Shown here piece by piece: positions 1 through 8,589 of a stretch of 64,000 nt of DNA. Every line of letters starts with the position of its first letter. The first letter of the stretch is position 1. A program made the translations under genes and the position numbers. The notes under the pieces are model-generated. The model ran no database searches and was not told where the DNA came from. It saw only the letters and a program-made list of their open reading frames with translations. This DNA comes from Nitrospira sp. CR1.3 (lineage in GTDB: Bacteria > Nitrospirota > Nitrospiria > Nitrospirales > Nitrospiraceae), in NCBI GenBank assembly GCA_014055525.1, contig WIAH01000004.1, positions 140,975 through 204,974 on the forward strand. The letters run 5' to 3'.

Positions 1-196
1 TACTCGGCGTTGCCCCGGCATCCTTAGCCATCTGCTTGCATTCCTCGATGTCACGATCGGCCAGGTCTTCTCCAACCTCCTTGAGATGGGCGTTCGGGTA
101 CAGAATCGGTTTGGGCGAACAGCCCGCCACCGGGAGCACAGAAATCGCTGCCGTGATTACACAAAGCGCCTTGAGGGAACCTTTGTTAGCGGCCAC
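1..196 (-). CDS. Probable lipoprotein, 5' part only (cut by window edge)
   Basis: Reading leftward from a GTG at 196 gives 65 residues before the window ends. The start has an AAGGA box 8 nt upstream inside the preceding gene, whose TAA stop (188-186) lies within this frame, so the two are translationally coupled. The protein begins with a short basic stretch, a hydrophobic run and a lipobox-like LPVAGC, so it is predicted to be a secreted lipoprotein with lipidated Cys27. The mature start has a Cys in DIEECKQMA. I suspect the glycine-zipper lipoprotein type seen in related genomes, but the zipper itself would lie outside the window, so the family is not shown here. Confidence 0.7.
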   Translation of the reverse strand, partial: MAANKGSLKALCVITAAISVLPVAGCSPKPILYPNAHLKEVGEDLADRDIEECKQMAKDAGATPS

Positions 197-1040
197 CGGT
201 CAATTCCTTGCGAACGAGCCCGCGCATCATCACCGGATCGTTGTACCCGACTTCGCTCAAGGCATCCATCAGGTGAAGACCTCTGCTCTCCACCAGCTCC
301 TTGGCCTTGGCGTAGTTTCTGGCGCTGAAACGCGCCACGGCCGGCTGCCCGTTGACAATCTGGCAGGCCAACACTTCATCGCCGACTTCCAACGTGCCGC
401 CCTGCTCGATAAGCATTTTCGCCTGGCTCGCTGTGATTCCGTGCAACTTCGAGAATTCATCCAGCCCTCCTGTTTCCACCAGCCGCCCGTCAGGCATGAT
501 GCACAGCCGCTTGAAATGGGGAGACCAGTCTTTGCGGAAATCGATGTATTTGATATCGCCGCCTTTCGCGACGGCACGATCCAGCGTACGGTAATCCAAT
601 CCCAGGTTCTTCAAGGCAAGCTTTGCTTTCAATTCATCCGGCAGGGTGCGAAAAAATACGGCCTCCGCCGCTTCGATCAATGGAAGGGACCGGGCCCTCG
701 CCGCCTGTTCCGCCTCGGCAAACTGCATCAGATCCAGGCCGAAGGTTTGCTTCGGACGTCCGCCTGTCGGATCAATGATGCAGGCAAACAACCCGCGCGT
801 GAGCAGGCCCGCCTCCTGCGGATAGACATAGACCCCGCCATCAACGAGCAGCTTTGTCATCGTTTCCACCGGAACGCCATAACTCTCCGATAGAATCTTC
901 GCGTGCCCGGGCAGATCCTCCGGTTGTGTCATCGCACAGGCCGTGACATTTCCCGGCGCATCGAATTCCGAATAGTCCTCAATGATATTGTAGAGGACTG
1001 TGGGCTTCGGTTTTTCCGTCCTTTTCTTAATCTTGAACAT
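186..1040 (-). CDS. Conserved-looking protein of unknown function, 284 aa
   Basis: Complete ORF with ATG start. I do not recognise the family. No signal peptide, membrane segment or catalytic motif is evident; the N-terminus is basic (KIKKRTEKPKP) and the rest is a soluble mix of helix and strand with several Gly-Asp turns. It lies 38 bp downstream of the SagB-type dehydrogenase on the same strand and overlaps the start of the lipoprotein gene, so the three may form one transcript. Real coding status is supported by coupling to its neighbour and by the poorer quality of the opposite-strand frames. Confidence 0.6.
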   Translation of the reverse strand: MFKIKKRTEKPKPTVLYNIIEDYSEFDAPGNVTACAMTQPEDLPGHAKILSESYGVPVETMTKLLVDGGVYVYPQEAGLLTRGLFACIIDPTGGRPKQTFGLDLMQFAEAEQAARARSLPLIEAAEAVFFRTLPDELKAKLALKNLGLDYRTLDRAVAKGGDIKYIDFRKDWSPHFKRLCIMPDGRLVETGGLDEFSKLHGITASQAKMLIEQGGTLEVGDEVLACQIVNGQPAVARFSARNYAKAKELVESRGLHLMDALSEVGYNDPVMMRGLVRKELTGGR

Positions 1041-1078
1041 GAACCCTCATCGGTAAAGATATTGATTAAGCGACCTGA

Positions 1079-2830
1079 TTACTTTCGTCCAAGATGAAAA
1101 TACGGCGGCAGAGTCGCCAGTCGCCTGTCTTCAACCGGACCTCCGATCGTAAAATGGTAGAGTGATTGAAGACTCAACTCTCTCACGGCCAGGATTTCGT
1201 GAACCGGATCGTCAAAGAAGCAGCCGATCCCTGTGGCTCGGACTCCCGCCGCCTCCGCTTCGAGGTAGAGCACCTGTCCCAATAATCCTGACTCCCAGAA
1301 CAAACGTGGATACCACCAGGCCCCTCGCTCCCGCAAGAGTCCTTCAAACTCGGCGAGCATGCCGAATGAGAACGCGCTATCGCCGGCAATCTCCTGATGG
1401 CAACTGACCTGGGCGGCAAGGCGTTTCGCGTCGCCCTCCAGAAGCCAGTAGAGTGGAAGCTCGTCCGGCGCCTGGGGAGCTTTGGTCCAATTCAGTTCAT
1501 GATTCAGGCAGCTCTGAATCATCTCGAGTTTTCTCGGATCGCGCGCCAGAAAATACAGCCCTGGCGTCAGACCATCGACGCGGTGAACGAAGAGCATCAG
1601 GTGGATGGCCGGATCAAAGGGCCAGACATCCCACGGCATCGAGCGTCCACCCGGAGGAAGTGCCACGTCCGGCATCGTCAATTGCATCATCCTGAAAAAT
1701 GTATCCGCCGAGATCGACGTCTTGCCGTCAAACGACACGGCGCTTCGACGCTGGCGGATGATCTGTCCGGCCGACACTTCGCTAGTCGCAAGGGGTAAGG
1801 GGGCAGAGGGGAGGCGATCAGCCGATGCGGTCACCTGAATTGTCATCTTGTCGGCGCCGGTTTTCCACGACGCTTCCGCCGCTTCATCGATGATGTCCCA
1901 ACGCACGGCATGGTCAAGACTCAGGCGATTCGCCTTCCCATGCCAGGGGCAATCAGTAAGGTTCGTCACAAGAACCGGATCGAGGAACAACGGAATCTCT
2001 CTCCCCTCGCTTCCTCTCGATTCCGGAGCAGCCCAGATGACTGCCAGGCATTCGGGATGCTCAGACTCGGCCTCGATAAAGTCCTCGGAACGATTTGTTC
2101 CCAGCAGCAGTGCGGTCGTATGTTGCTCCACCGCGTCTAGGAGCACCATATTCCAGCCGAGCGTAGCGGCGGCAATCCGGGCAGCGCCGATCGCATGGCC
2201 GATATCGTGATTGCAGTAGCGGAATGCCCTCTCGCCGTATTTCCAAGCCTCCCGCCAATGTACCGAAGTAAATCCCATGATGAACGCGTGGGGAGGAAAC
2301 GGCTCGAGCAGCTTGGCCACGGCATCCGGGAGAAATTTTGCCCGCAGCTCCAATCCATGTTCTTTCGGCGCGTAGTGATAGAGTCCGGCATCGAGATCCA
2401 GTCCCTCGATCTTCGGCAAGACCAGATACCCCTCCGTCGGATGCAAATTGCCTGATGAGGGATTGCTCCGCAAGGCCCATTCGGACTCGCCTGCCCGTTT
2501 CCAGGCGGACAAGGCCAGGGCAAACTCAAGAAATCGTGAAAGGGTCTTCGGCCCGACAGGTTGGCAAGGAATGGCGCCAGGCTGATAGATCGCACCGTAG
2601 GCTGGGGAGACGGGTTCTTCATCGGGCATCAACAGCGGAAGGCTGATCAATTTGGCGCCTTCGAATCGTCGAAAGGGATCAGGCTGATTCGCCCAATCGA
2701 GATAGCCGAGCGAGCGGGCGTACCGGTTGAAATGGTGTTTCGTTCTGACGTGGTAGCGGATGACAAGATCGATCGGATTGATTGCGGCGGATTCGGAATC
2801 CTCAGAGGGAATGGGCAATTCATGGCTCAT
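1079..2830 (-). CDS. SagB/ThcOx-type nitroreductase family dehydrogenase (two domains)
   Basis: 583 residues. The N-terminal block (YHVRTKHHFNRYARSLGYLDW) is typical of double-domain SagB-like proteins found outside toxin clusters. A first FMN nitroreductase-like domain covers about residues 75-300 (SGNLHPTEGY motif) and a second about 350-565, opening with IRQRRSAVSFDG. SagB enzymes oxidise azolines to azoles in thiazole/oxazole-modified peptides, but no YcaO cyclodehydratase or precursor peptide is seen here, so the substrate is unknown. ATG start at 2830 lacks a good Shine-Dalgarno. Transcribed divergently from the Dyp peroxidase. Confidence 0.85.
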   Translation of the reverse strand: MSHELPIPSEDSESAAINPIDLVIRYHVRTKHHFNRYARSLGYLDWANQPDPFRRFEGAKLISLPLLMPDEEPVSPAYGAIYQPGAIPCQPVGPKTLSRFLEFALALSAWKRAGESEWALRSNPSSGNLHPTEGYLVLPKIEGLDLDAGLYHYAPKEHGLELRAKFLPDAVAKLLEPFPPHAFIMGFTSVHWREAWKYGERAFRYCNHDIGHAIGAARIAAATLGWNMVLLDAVEQHTTALLLGTNRSEDFIEAESEHPECLAVIWAAPESRGSEGREIPLFLDPVLVTNLTDCPWHGKANRLSLDHAVRWDIIDEAAEASWKTGADKMTIQVTASADRLPSAPLPLATSEVSAGQIIRQRRSAVSFDGKTSISADTFFRMMQLTMPDVALPPGGRSMPWDVWPFDPAIHLMLFVHRVDGLTPGLYFLARDPRKLEMIQSCLNHELNWTKAPQAPDELPLYWLLEGDAKRLAAQVSCHQEIAGDSAFSFGMLAEFEGLLRERGAWWYPRLFWESGLLGQVLYLEAEAAGVRATGIGCFFDDPVHEILAVRELSLQSLYHFTIGGPVEDRRLATLPPYFHLGRK

Positions 2831-2913
2831 CGGAATAGAAGCAGTCTACAGAGGCGCAGGAATGAAAGTAAACGCAGGCGCAAGCGCATTCTCGTGGGGC
2901 AGGCTTCCAGTCA

Positions 2914-2943
2914 TTGACCTCGATTTCCCTCCCCGAGTATCCT
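2914..2943 (+). promoter_or_regulatory. Candidate sigma70 promoter for the Dyp peroxidase gene
   Basis: TTGACC (2914-2919), 18-nt spacer, TATCCT (2938-2943), about 57 bp before the chosen start codon in the 170-bp divergent intergenic region. Pattern match only. Confidence 0.35.
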
Positions 2944-3000
2944 GCCATCGACGAGAGGACCGGCCAAAGAGATAGAGGAGCGTCACGCGAAGGAGGCGGC

Positions 3001-3882
3001 ATGAGTCGATGTCAGAGAGGAATTCTTGCCCCTGTTCCACCACTGGCCTGCTATCTCATGTTTACGGCCACTCCGGGGAAAAATCCCGCAGGCTCTTTGC
3101 GCAGTTTGCGCATGCTGGCCGATGGTGTCGAGACGGTTGTCGGCTTGGGCGAATCGCTTGTGCGCGCAGTCGGCCGTGAAATCCGCGGCCTTGAGGTATT
3201 CCCGCGATATTCCGCTCCCGGCATCGACGTGCCTTCGACCCCGGCGGCGCTCTGGTGCTGGCTGCGAGGGACGGATCGTGGCGACCTCGTGCATCGCGCC
3301 CGGGCCGTTGTCCGAAGCCTCGCTCCCGGCCTTCAATTGCAGATGGCGATCGACGCCTTCCGCTACAAGTCGGGATTCGATCTTTCCGGGTACGAAGACG
3401 GGACAGAAAATCCGAAGGGGAGCGCCGCAGTGAAGACCGCCGTTGTCGCAGGACAGGGCCTCGGTCTCGACGGAGGGAGTTGTGTCGCGGTTCAACAATG
3501 GGTTCATGACTTCGAAGCTCTTGAGTTGATGACCGATCAGGAGCAGGACCGCGCCATCGGCCGCCGGAAACGCGACAACAAGGAACTCGGGAACGCGCCG
3601 GCCGCCGCGCACGTCAAGCGAACAGCCCAGGAGAGCTTCTCTCCCGCGGCGTTCATTGTGAGACGCTCGATGCCATGGGCGGACGCGCATCAAGCCGGGC
3701 TGATGTTCGTGGCGTTCGGGAACTCCTTCGACGCGTTCGACGCCCTCTTGCGGAGGATGGTCGGGGTCGACGACGGAATCACGGACGCCCTGTTCAAGTT
3801 CACTCGTCCCGTCTCCGGAAGTTATTTCTGGTGCCCTCCGATGAGCCGCGGGAGGCTGGACTTACGAGCCCTAGGTCTCTGA
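3001..3882 (+). CDS. Dyp-type peroxidase
   Basis: 293 residues from the ATG at 3001, chosen because AAGGAGGCGGC lies immediately upstream; longer in-frame starts lack a ribosome site. The heme-peroxidase signature GXXDG is present as GYEDGTENP around residue 125, with a likely proximal heme His in AAHVKRTAQESF and the conserved IVRRSMPW, GLMFVAFGNSF and SGSYFWCPP blocks toward the C-terminus. No Tat or Sec signal, so a cytoplasmic B-type enzyme is likely; such enzymes use H2O2 to oxidise dyes, Mn or porphyrin-like substrates. A short tail after the domain ends in LDLRALGL. The TGA overlaps the ATG of the next gene (ATGA). Confidence 0.92.
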   Translation: MSRCQRGILAPVPPLACYLMFTATPGKNPAGSLRSLRMLADGVETVVGLGESLVRAVGREIRGLEVFPRYSAPGIDVPSTPAALWCWLRGTDRGDLVHRARAVVRSLAPGLQLQMAIDAFRYKSGFDLSGYEDGTENPKGSAAVKTAVVAGQGLGLDGGSCVAVQQWVHDFEALELMTDQEQDRAIGRRKRDNKELGNAPAAAHVKRTAQESFSPAAFIVRRSMPWADAHQAGLMFVAFGNSFDAFDALLRRMVGVDDGITDALFKFTRPVSGSYFWCPPMSRGRLDLRALGL

Positions 3883-4304
3883 TGCAGTTCGATGCCGCCT
3901 TAGCCGCACAGGTAGCCTTCAGCCGATCGGAAATCGAACTCGGCTCAGACTGGGACACCGCCGTCGAATTGGAAGACCGATTTTCCTCTCACGCCGGTTC
4001 GACGGCGCGCGCGGCCTATGAGGACCTGCTGGCTCTCGCCGCCCGCCACCCCAATGCCCAGTTTTTCCAAGCCTTCTGCATCTATATCACCTGGCAGCAG
4101 GTCACGGAAGAAACCATCCCGTACCACTTCCAGACAGGAGTGCGGCTCTGTGAAGCGTATCTCGTATCTCGTAAAGAGAAAGACTTGCGGGAAGTTGACC
4201 AGATCGAGGAGCTCTATGGATCATTTCGGGCCGGGCTGGGAGAGGAGGAAGAGGACGAGATTCAGATTGAATTCAGAAAGGATACCCCGAAGGGCGGAGA
4301 CTAG
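3882..4304 (+). CDS. Unknown protein, 140 aa, coupled to Dyp peroxidase
   Basis: The ATG at 3882 overlaps the stop of the peroxidase gene, indicating translational coupling. The protein is acidic, probably helical (WDTAVELEDRF, ARAAYEDLLALAARHP) with an acidic C-terminal segment (GLGEEEEDEIQIEF). No transmembrane segment or signal peptide. I do not recognise a family. Its coupling suggests a role linked to the peroxidase, but that is inference. Confidence 0.7.
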   Translation: MQFDAALAAQVAFSRSEIELGSDWDTAVELEDRFSSHAGSTARAAYEDLLALAARHPNAQFFQAFCIYITWQQVTEETIPYHFQTGVRLCEAYLVSRKEKDLREVDQIEELYGSFRAGLGEEEEDEIQIEFRKDTPKGGD

Positions 4305-4392
4305 GCCTCGTCCAAAGTTCTCCGTTCAGAGTTCCGGGTTGTAAGTGTCGGGTCCGCAACGCCCATGGACGTTTGCTGGAAGTTGATGACTC

Positions 4393-5157
4393 GTGTCCGA
4401 AGATCATAAACATCGGGCGAGGATTTTTCTTCATCGCGGCGATCTGGTCCAAGCTCGCCAGGCCTGGGAAGCGGCCGTCGCCGATGATCGCCTTGCGGAT
4501 GATCAAGGAGAGCTGTCCAACTCGCTCGGCAATCTCGGAAATACCTGCGCGCTTCTGCACGATCTGGCCCGGGCCGAGGAATGTTACCGGGAAGTGTTGG
4601 CTATCCAGCGCGTAGAGCGTAATGAACATGCGATCGCGCATACGCTCGTCAACCTCGGCAATCTTCACATCGGCGCAGATCGTCCCGAGAAGGCCCGCCC
4701 CTATTATCTTGAAGCTCTCGATCTGCTTCGCGCCCTCAACGATCAGCGGGCGCTGGGAATTCTCTACAACAACCTGGCGCTAGAGGAAGCCCGGACGCGA
4801 GAGTGGGAACAGGCTGTGAAATCCTTCACACTGGCCCTCGGCTGCCATCGTGCGGTGGGCAACGAAGAGGGGTTGGCCGTTACCTATGGCCAGATGGGCA
4901 AATGTTTCCTTGATCGCGGCGATCTCGCAAACGCGGAACGCTGTCTCAATAATGCGTCCGAACATTACGTCCGGCTCGGATCTGAGCCGGCGGAAGCTGC
5001 GGTGCTCAGACAGCTCTCAGCGCTGTATCGGAAACGCCGAGATCACACATCGGCCCGGCGCTGTCTCGAGCGCGTGGTACTGATCGATCAGCGATACCGT
5101 CTTCCGGAGACGCGTACCGACCTCGCCGCCTTGTCGGAATTGGCTTCGCAAGAATAA
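4393..5157 (+). CDS. Tetratricopeptide repeat protein
   Basis: 254 residues from a GTG. At least five TPR-like units can be followed: AWEAAVADDRLADDQ, LGNLGNTCALLHDLARAEECY, TLVNLGNLHIGADRPEKARPYY, LYNNLALEEARTREWEQAV and YGQMGKCFLDRGDLANAERC, with spacing near 34-40 residues. No signal peptide. TPR proteins are scaffolds for protein interaction; the partner is unknown. The 88-bp gap upstream contains a degenerate GTTC-rich low-complexity stretch (about 4316-4346). The start is uncertain because no strong ribosome site precedes any candidate. Confidence 0.85.
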   Translation: MSEDHKHRARIFLHRGDLVQARQAWEAAVADDRLADDQGELSNSLGNLGNTCALLHDLARAEECYREVLAIQRVERNEHAIAHTLVNLGNLHIGADRPEKARPYYLEALDLLRALNDQRALGILYNNLALEEARTREWEQAVKSFTLALGCHRAVGNEEGLAVTYGQMGKCFLDRGDLANAERCLNNASEHYVRLGSEPAEAAVLRQLSALYRKRRDHTSARRCLERVVLIDQRYRLPETRTDLAALSELASQE

Positions 5158-5303
5158 AGCATTTTCCCGCCGTCAGCTTCGCTCCACATTTCATTCTCTT
5201 TCTGGACAGGCAACCATTCTCTGTTACCTTAGTGATATTGCAGACCGCTTCCGCTTCCTGTTGGCCCGCTTCTTTGCCGACAAAGGTCTAGTCCGGATGC
5301 AGA

Positions 5304-5909
5304 ATGACGCGACACGCGTTCTGTGCCATCGCAGTTCTCGCTTCACTGTCCGCGGCGATCGCCGTTCCCTGCGATGCGGAGGAGGTCGTCCCGCACGTGA
5401 CCATCGGCACACAGGAGGTCGGGCTCAGCGTCGGGTACTTGCTTCCCGTGCGGCTGACGACCGATCACACGACGAAACAAAAGGGCCCGGCGCTCATGCC
5501 TTCTTGGATGATGACGCTGACCGATCCCATCGGCCGGAGTTGGTATCGCGGACAGATCTCGATCGGCGCCGAGGTGGTGTATATCCAATTTCAAGAGCCG
5601 GTTGTCAGCAACGGCATCGGATTTACTCCGAAGATCAAATACATCTTCGTGGCGCACAATCGGATTCGTCCCTATTTGGAATTTGCGGGAGGTCCATTCT
5701 GGACCGATTTCACCAACAAGGTTCCCGAAGAATCTTCGTCGTTTAATTTCATCTTGACCGCGGGAGTCGGATGTTCCTTCTTTGTCACCTCACAGACTTC
5801 GATCAATGTCGGCTGGCGCTTTCATCACATCTCCAACGCCGGCACGAGCTATCCCAACGTCGGTCTCAACTCGAGTCTCCCTTTTGCAGGTTTCTCTTTC
5901 TTCTTCTAG
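5304..5909 (+). CDS. Outer-membrane acyloxyacyl hydrolase / lipid A deacylase (PagL-like)
   Basis: 201 residues with a clear signal peptide (cleavage probably after the ALA/CDA region near residue 25), beta-barrel-like alternation throughout and a terminal FSFFF typical of outer-membrane proteins. Near the C-terminus it has WRFHHISNAGTSYPNVGLNS, matching the PagL signature in which the His-Ser pair is catalytic. PagL removes the 3-O acyl chain of lipid A. Upstream 146 bp show no convincing promoter. It precedes a lipoprotein gene by 9 bp. Confidence 0.85.
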   Translation: MTRHAFCAIAVLASLSAAIAVPCDAEEVVPHVTIGTQEVGLSVGYLLPVRLTTDHTTKQKGPALMPSWMMTLTDPIGRSWYRGQISIGAEVVYIQFQEPVVSNGIGFTPKIKYIFVAHNRIRPYLEFAGGPFWTDFTNKVPEESSSFNFILTAGVGCSFFVTSQTSINVGWRFHHISNAGTSYPNVGLNSSLPFAGFSFFF

Positions 5910-5918
5910 GAGCAGGCC

Positions 5919-6671
5919 ATGCAGGCTAAGAATTCTCTTGGTTGGACCATCATTCGATGCTGCGGAGTCGCGGCGATTCTCGCGACCGGCTGCTCACGCT
6001 GGATCGAACTCGCGCCTTCCCCGGATCCGGCGAAACCAGGCGGAATAGCTCAATCGATTGCCAGGCAGGAGCAGGTTCCGCTCTTAATGGATCAGGTTCA
6101 GCTCAGTCGAAACGGGGCGCCCCAGAATCCTTCACCAGAGACCGCACAGCGTCTTCTAGGAACCTTCAAGGATATCGGGTTATTTGCTCGAACAGGGTTG
6201 ATGGACGATGCCGCAACGGTGGGGGATGAAAAAGCCGTCCATGCCAGGATACTGATCGATGAATTGATAGATCCTCATCCGGGCGACGCCGCCTGGAAAG
6301 GCATTGTGATCGGGGCCTCGATGTTTTTGCTCACGCCGGTCATTCCTTTGCAGTACGATTACGCGTCTCATGTGAGCCTGGAACTGGAACGATGGGATGG
6401 ACAGATCAAACGGTACGAGAGCCAGTCGGCCGGAACCGGCCATTATCATCTCTTCGGAGCAACGCCGCTGATGGTCGATGAATTGAAGGGCCACGTCATG
6501 GAAGCCTGTTTAACCGCCCTCATGCAGCAGGTGGTGCAGGATACTTCGTTCTATACGGCCAGTAGCGCTCCCCTTCCGGACAATTCCATCCGTTCCGTCT
6601 CGGTCAAGCCGAGGCCATCAAGAGGTTCGACTACACCGTTCGTTCCTGTTTCTTCCTCATCAGGCCGCTGA
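5919..6671 (+). CDS. Putative lipoprotein of unknown function, 250 aa
   Basis: The N-terminus has a hydrophobic stretch ending in ILATGC, a good lipobox, so Cys25 or so should be lipidated. The mature protein has two short hydrophobic segments (GIVIGASMFLLTPVIPL, about residue 128-145) that could be a membrane loop. The C-terminal 30 residues are rich in Ser and Pro. Separated by 9 bp from the PagL-like gene, so they are probably co-transcribed and act at the envelope. Family not recognised. Confidence 0.7.
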   Translation: MQAKNSLGWTIIRCCGVAAILATGCSRWIELAPSPDPAKPGGIAQSIARQEQVPLLMDQVQLSRNGAPQNPSPETAQRLLGTFKDIGLFARTGLMDDAATVGDEKAVHARILIDELIDPHPGDAAWKGIVIGASMFLLTPVIPLQYDYASHVSLELERWDGQIKRYESQSAGTGHYHLFGATPLMVDELKGHVMEACLTALMQQVVQDTSFYTASSAPLPDNSIRSVSVKPRPSRGSTTPFVPVSSSSGR

Positions 6672-6782
6672 TATCCGATGCGGCTTCCGGCGCCAGGAAT
6701 CGGCCGCCGATGGTTTCGTCTGGTCGGTGGGAGGTCGGTGATGATATGATGATATGATGTGTCCTCGTTCAGGAGTCGTTAC

Positions 6783-7100
6783 GTGGATATCGAAGCCTTT
6801 CGTCAGATGGTCGCCAAGAACCCCAAGGGATTTCTCGGCCGGTATGGCTTGGGCAACAAGATTCTTCAAGAAGGTGGAAATTATGAAGAGGCGGCGGAGC
6901 ATTTGCGTGTAGCCGTAGAGCTGGACCCCGTTCATGTCGCCTCTCATCTGGCCCTCGCGCGAGCGCTTATCGGACTTAAGAGACCGGGTGACGCCAAACC
7001 AGTACTGCAGGCCGGCATAGACGCGGCGCTTTCGGGGCGCTCGAACGGCGGGGTTGATCTTGTTCCGGAGATGCAGTCAATCCTCAGGGGATTGATGTGA
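6783..7100 (+). CDS. Small TPR-type protein, 105 aa
   Basis: GTG start at 6783 chosen for AGGAG 8 nt upstream. Residues 1-75 form two TPR-like helix pairs (GRYGLGNKILQEGGNYEEAAEHL, LALARALIGLKRPGDAKPVL). No signal peptide. The 111-bp spacer upstream includes a small tandem repeat of GATGATAT (6740-6758). Function unknown; likely a protein-interaction adaptor. Confidence 0.75.
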   Translation: MDIEAFRQMVAKNPKGFLGRYGLGNKILQEGGNYEEAAEHLRVAVELDPVHVASHLALARALIGLKRPGDAKPVLQAGIDAALSGRSNGGVDLVPEMQSILRGLM

Positions 7101-7137
7101 AGCTGGGGTGAAATCCCGGCTCTTATGAGAATGCCCG

Positions 7138-7338
7138 ATGAATATCGATGAAGCCAGAAAACGGATTGAATCAGCCGTGGCGCAATACGGACTGCACGCG
7201 GCGCCGGTTATCGATCTCGTGATGAACGAGGTCCGCTCCGATATGGGGGCAAAGGCCTTCAATCTGCTGGTGGAAGAATTCGATCTCGAATTGGAATATA
7301 ACATCGCACCGCTCGAATCGGACTATTCAAACAGCTGA
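7138..7338 (+). CDS. Small protein of unknown function, 66 aa
   Basis: ATG start, no clear ribosome site. The sequence is acidic and helical (DEARKRIESAVAQYG, MGAKAFNLLVEEFDLELEYNI), well formed for a real protein of this size, and fits neatly between two genes on the same strand (37-bp and 21-bp gaps). No recognised family. Confidence 0.6.
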   Translation: MNIDEARKRIESAVAQYGLHAAPVIDLVMNEVRSDMGAKAFNLLVEEFDLELEYNIAPLESDYSNS

Positions 7339-7359
7339 TCGGGAAAGCACCTGCCCGCC

Positions 7360-8439
7360 TTGCCAGTCATATGGGCCGCCATCTCCGGACATGGTTACGG
7401 CCATGCGGCTCAGATCGTTCCCGTCTTGAATGCCCTCGGACGGCTTGTTCCAGGTCTCACCGTTGTACTGCGCACCACTGTGCCGGAATCATTCTTCCGG
7501 AATCGCCTGAGGATCCCCTGGACCCTTCAATCCGTGCAGCAAGATGTCGGGTGTGTTCAGCGCGGCCCGCTGCAGATCGACGTGCTTGCAACCTGGAAAG
7601 CGCACGACGACTTCCATGCTCAGTGGGATCAGCGTATGCGGCAGGAGGTCGAAGCCATTCGATCGGCCGCTCCTCAGGTGATCGTCGCCGATACCCCGTA
7701 CTTGGCGCTTTCCGCAGGATCGGAAGCAGGTGTTCCGACGGTCTGTCTTGCCACGTTCACCTGGCATGAGATTTTAAGGGCCCTGGCAGGGCCGAGTTTA
7801 GATTCCCATCAACCCTTGCTTGGCGAGATTGAGCAATCTTACGCGAGCGCGGATTCCGCTCTCCGCATTGCCCCCGGACTACCCCTTTCTCCTATTCGCA
7901 ATGTCATGGATGTCGGACCTATCGCGGAGCCGGCTCAACCTTGTCGAGAAGCCGTCCGTAAGAGCTTGGGGATTCCGGATTCCGAGCGTCTCGTCCTGAT
8001 CGGGTTCGGAGGCATTCCACTGACTTCGCTCCCTTGGGATGCCATGGATCGGATGCATGGGTATCGCTTTATCGTGGATGAGCCCATGCCAAGTCCTTCA
8101 TCGAAAATTCTATCCCTCCAGTCACTTCCCTACAGCTTCAAAACCCTGCTCGCATCGGTCGATATCGTCATGACGAAACCGGGATATGGCACGATCATGG
8201 AAGCCGTTGCCGCAGAGATTCCCGTCGTCTATGTTCGCCGTTACAACTTTGCCGATGAGCAGCCGCTGGTCGATTTTCTTGGGAGATATGGACGTTCCAG
8301 CCAACTCTCTCTCGAAGACTTTCACATGGGCCGATGGTTACCGGCTTATGAAGCCATTCAAAGGCACAGAGATCCGCTGAAACCACCCTCCTGCACCGGC
8401 GCTCGAGATGCCGCCGCCCACCTGGCCAAGTTTTTCTAG
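7360..8439 (+). CDS. Glycosyltransferase of the MurG / family 28-like fold
   Basis: 359 residues from a TTG start. The N-terminus WAAISGHGYGHAAQIVPVLNAL is the glycine-rich loop of GT-B enzymes such as MurG, and the C-terminal half has the sugar-nucleotide site region DIVMTKPGYGTIMEAVAAEIPVVYV. No membrane segment. The acceptor and donor cannot be read from the sequence. Related stand-alone proteins are common in environmental bacteria and often unassigned. Confidence 0.75.
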   Translation: MPVIWAAISGHGYGHAAQIVPVLNALGRLVPGLTVVLRTTVPESFFRNRLRIPWTLQSVQQDVGCVQRGPLQIDVLATWKAHDDFHAQWDQRMRQEVEAIRSAAPQVIVADTPYLALSAGSEAGVPTVCLATFTWHEILRALAGPSLDSHQPLLGEIEQSYASADSALRIAPGLPLSPIRNVMDVGPIAEPAQPCREAVRKSLGIPDSERLVLIGFGGIPLTSLPWDAMDRMHGYRFIVDEPMPSPSSKILSLQSLPYSFKTLLASVDIVMTKPGYGTIMEAVAAEIPVVYVRRYNFADEQPLVDFLGRYGRSSQLSLEDFHMGRWLPAYEAIQRHRDPLKPPSCTGARDAAAHLAKFF

Positions 8440-8461
8440 TTGCCGGAAAACGGACCGAGAA

Positions 8462-8477
8462 TCATGAAATTTCATGA
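8462..8477. promoter_or_regulatory. Perfect 16-bp palindrome upstream of ECF sigma gene (candidate operator)
   Basis: TCATGAAATTTCATGA is self-complementary over all 16 bases and lies 32 bp upstream of the -35 hexamer of the sigma-factor promoter. Position and symmetry suit a dimeric regulator binding upstream of RNA polymerase; the regulator is unknown. Confidence 0.45.
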
Positions 8478-8508
8478 ATGTTCTTGGGTACTTAAATAGA
8501 GATCTTTT

Positions 8509-8536
8509 TTGCCAATCCATCCGTAGATGCTATAGT
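8509..8536 (+). promoter_or_regulatory. Sigma70-type promoter of the ECF sigma factor operon
   Basis: TTGCCA (8509-8514), 16-nt spacer, TATAGT (8531-8536). This predicts a transcript start near 8543 and a leader of about 45 nt to the ATG at 8590. Confidence 0.55.
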
Positions 8537-8589
8537 GGTGGCGGACGTGAGGTGATCCCATCTCCGGCCTACTTTCAGCATCGCATCGC

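Noticed and set aside
36..893. 285-codon plus-strand frame opposite the 284-residue unknown gene
   Set aside because: The minus-strand frame has gene coupling and a more protein-like composition; the plus frame is rich in Arg, His and Gln and has no ribosome site.
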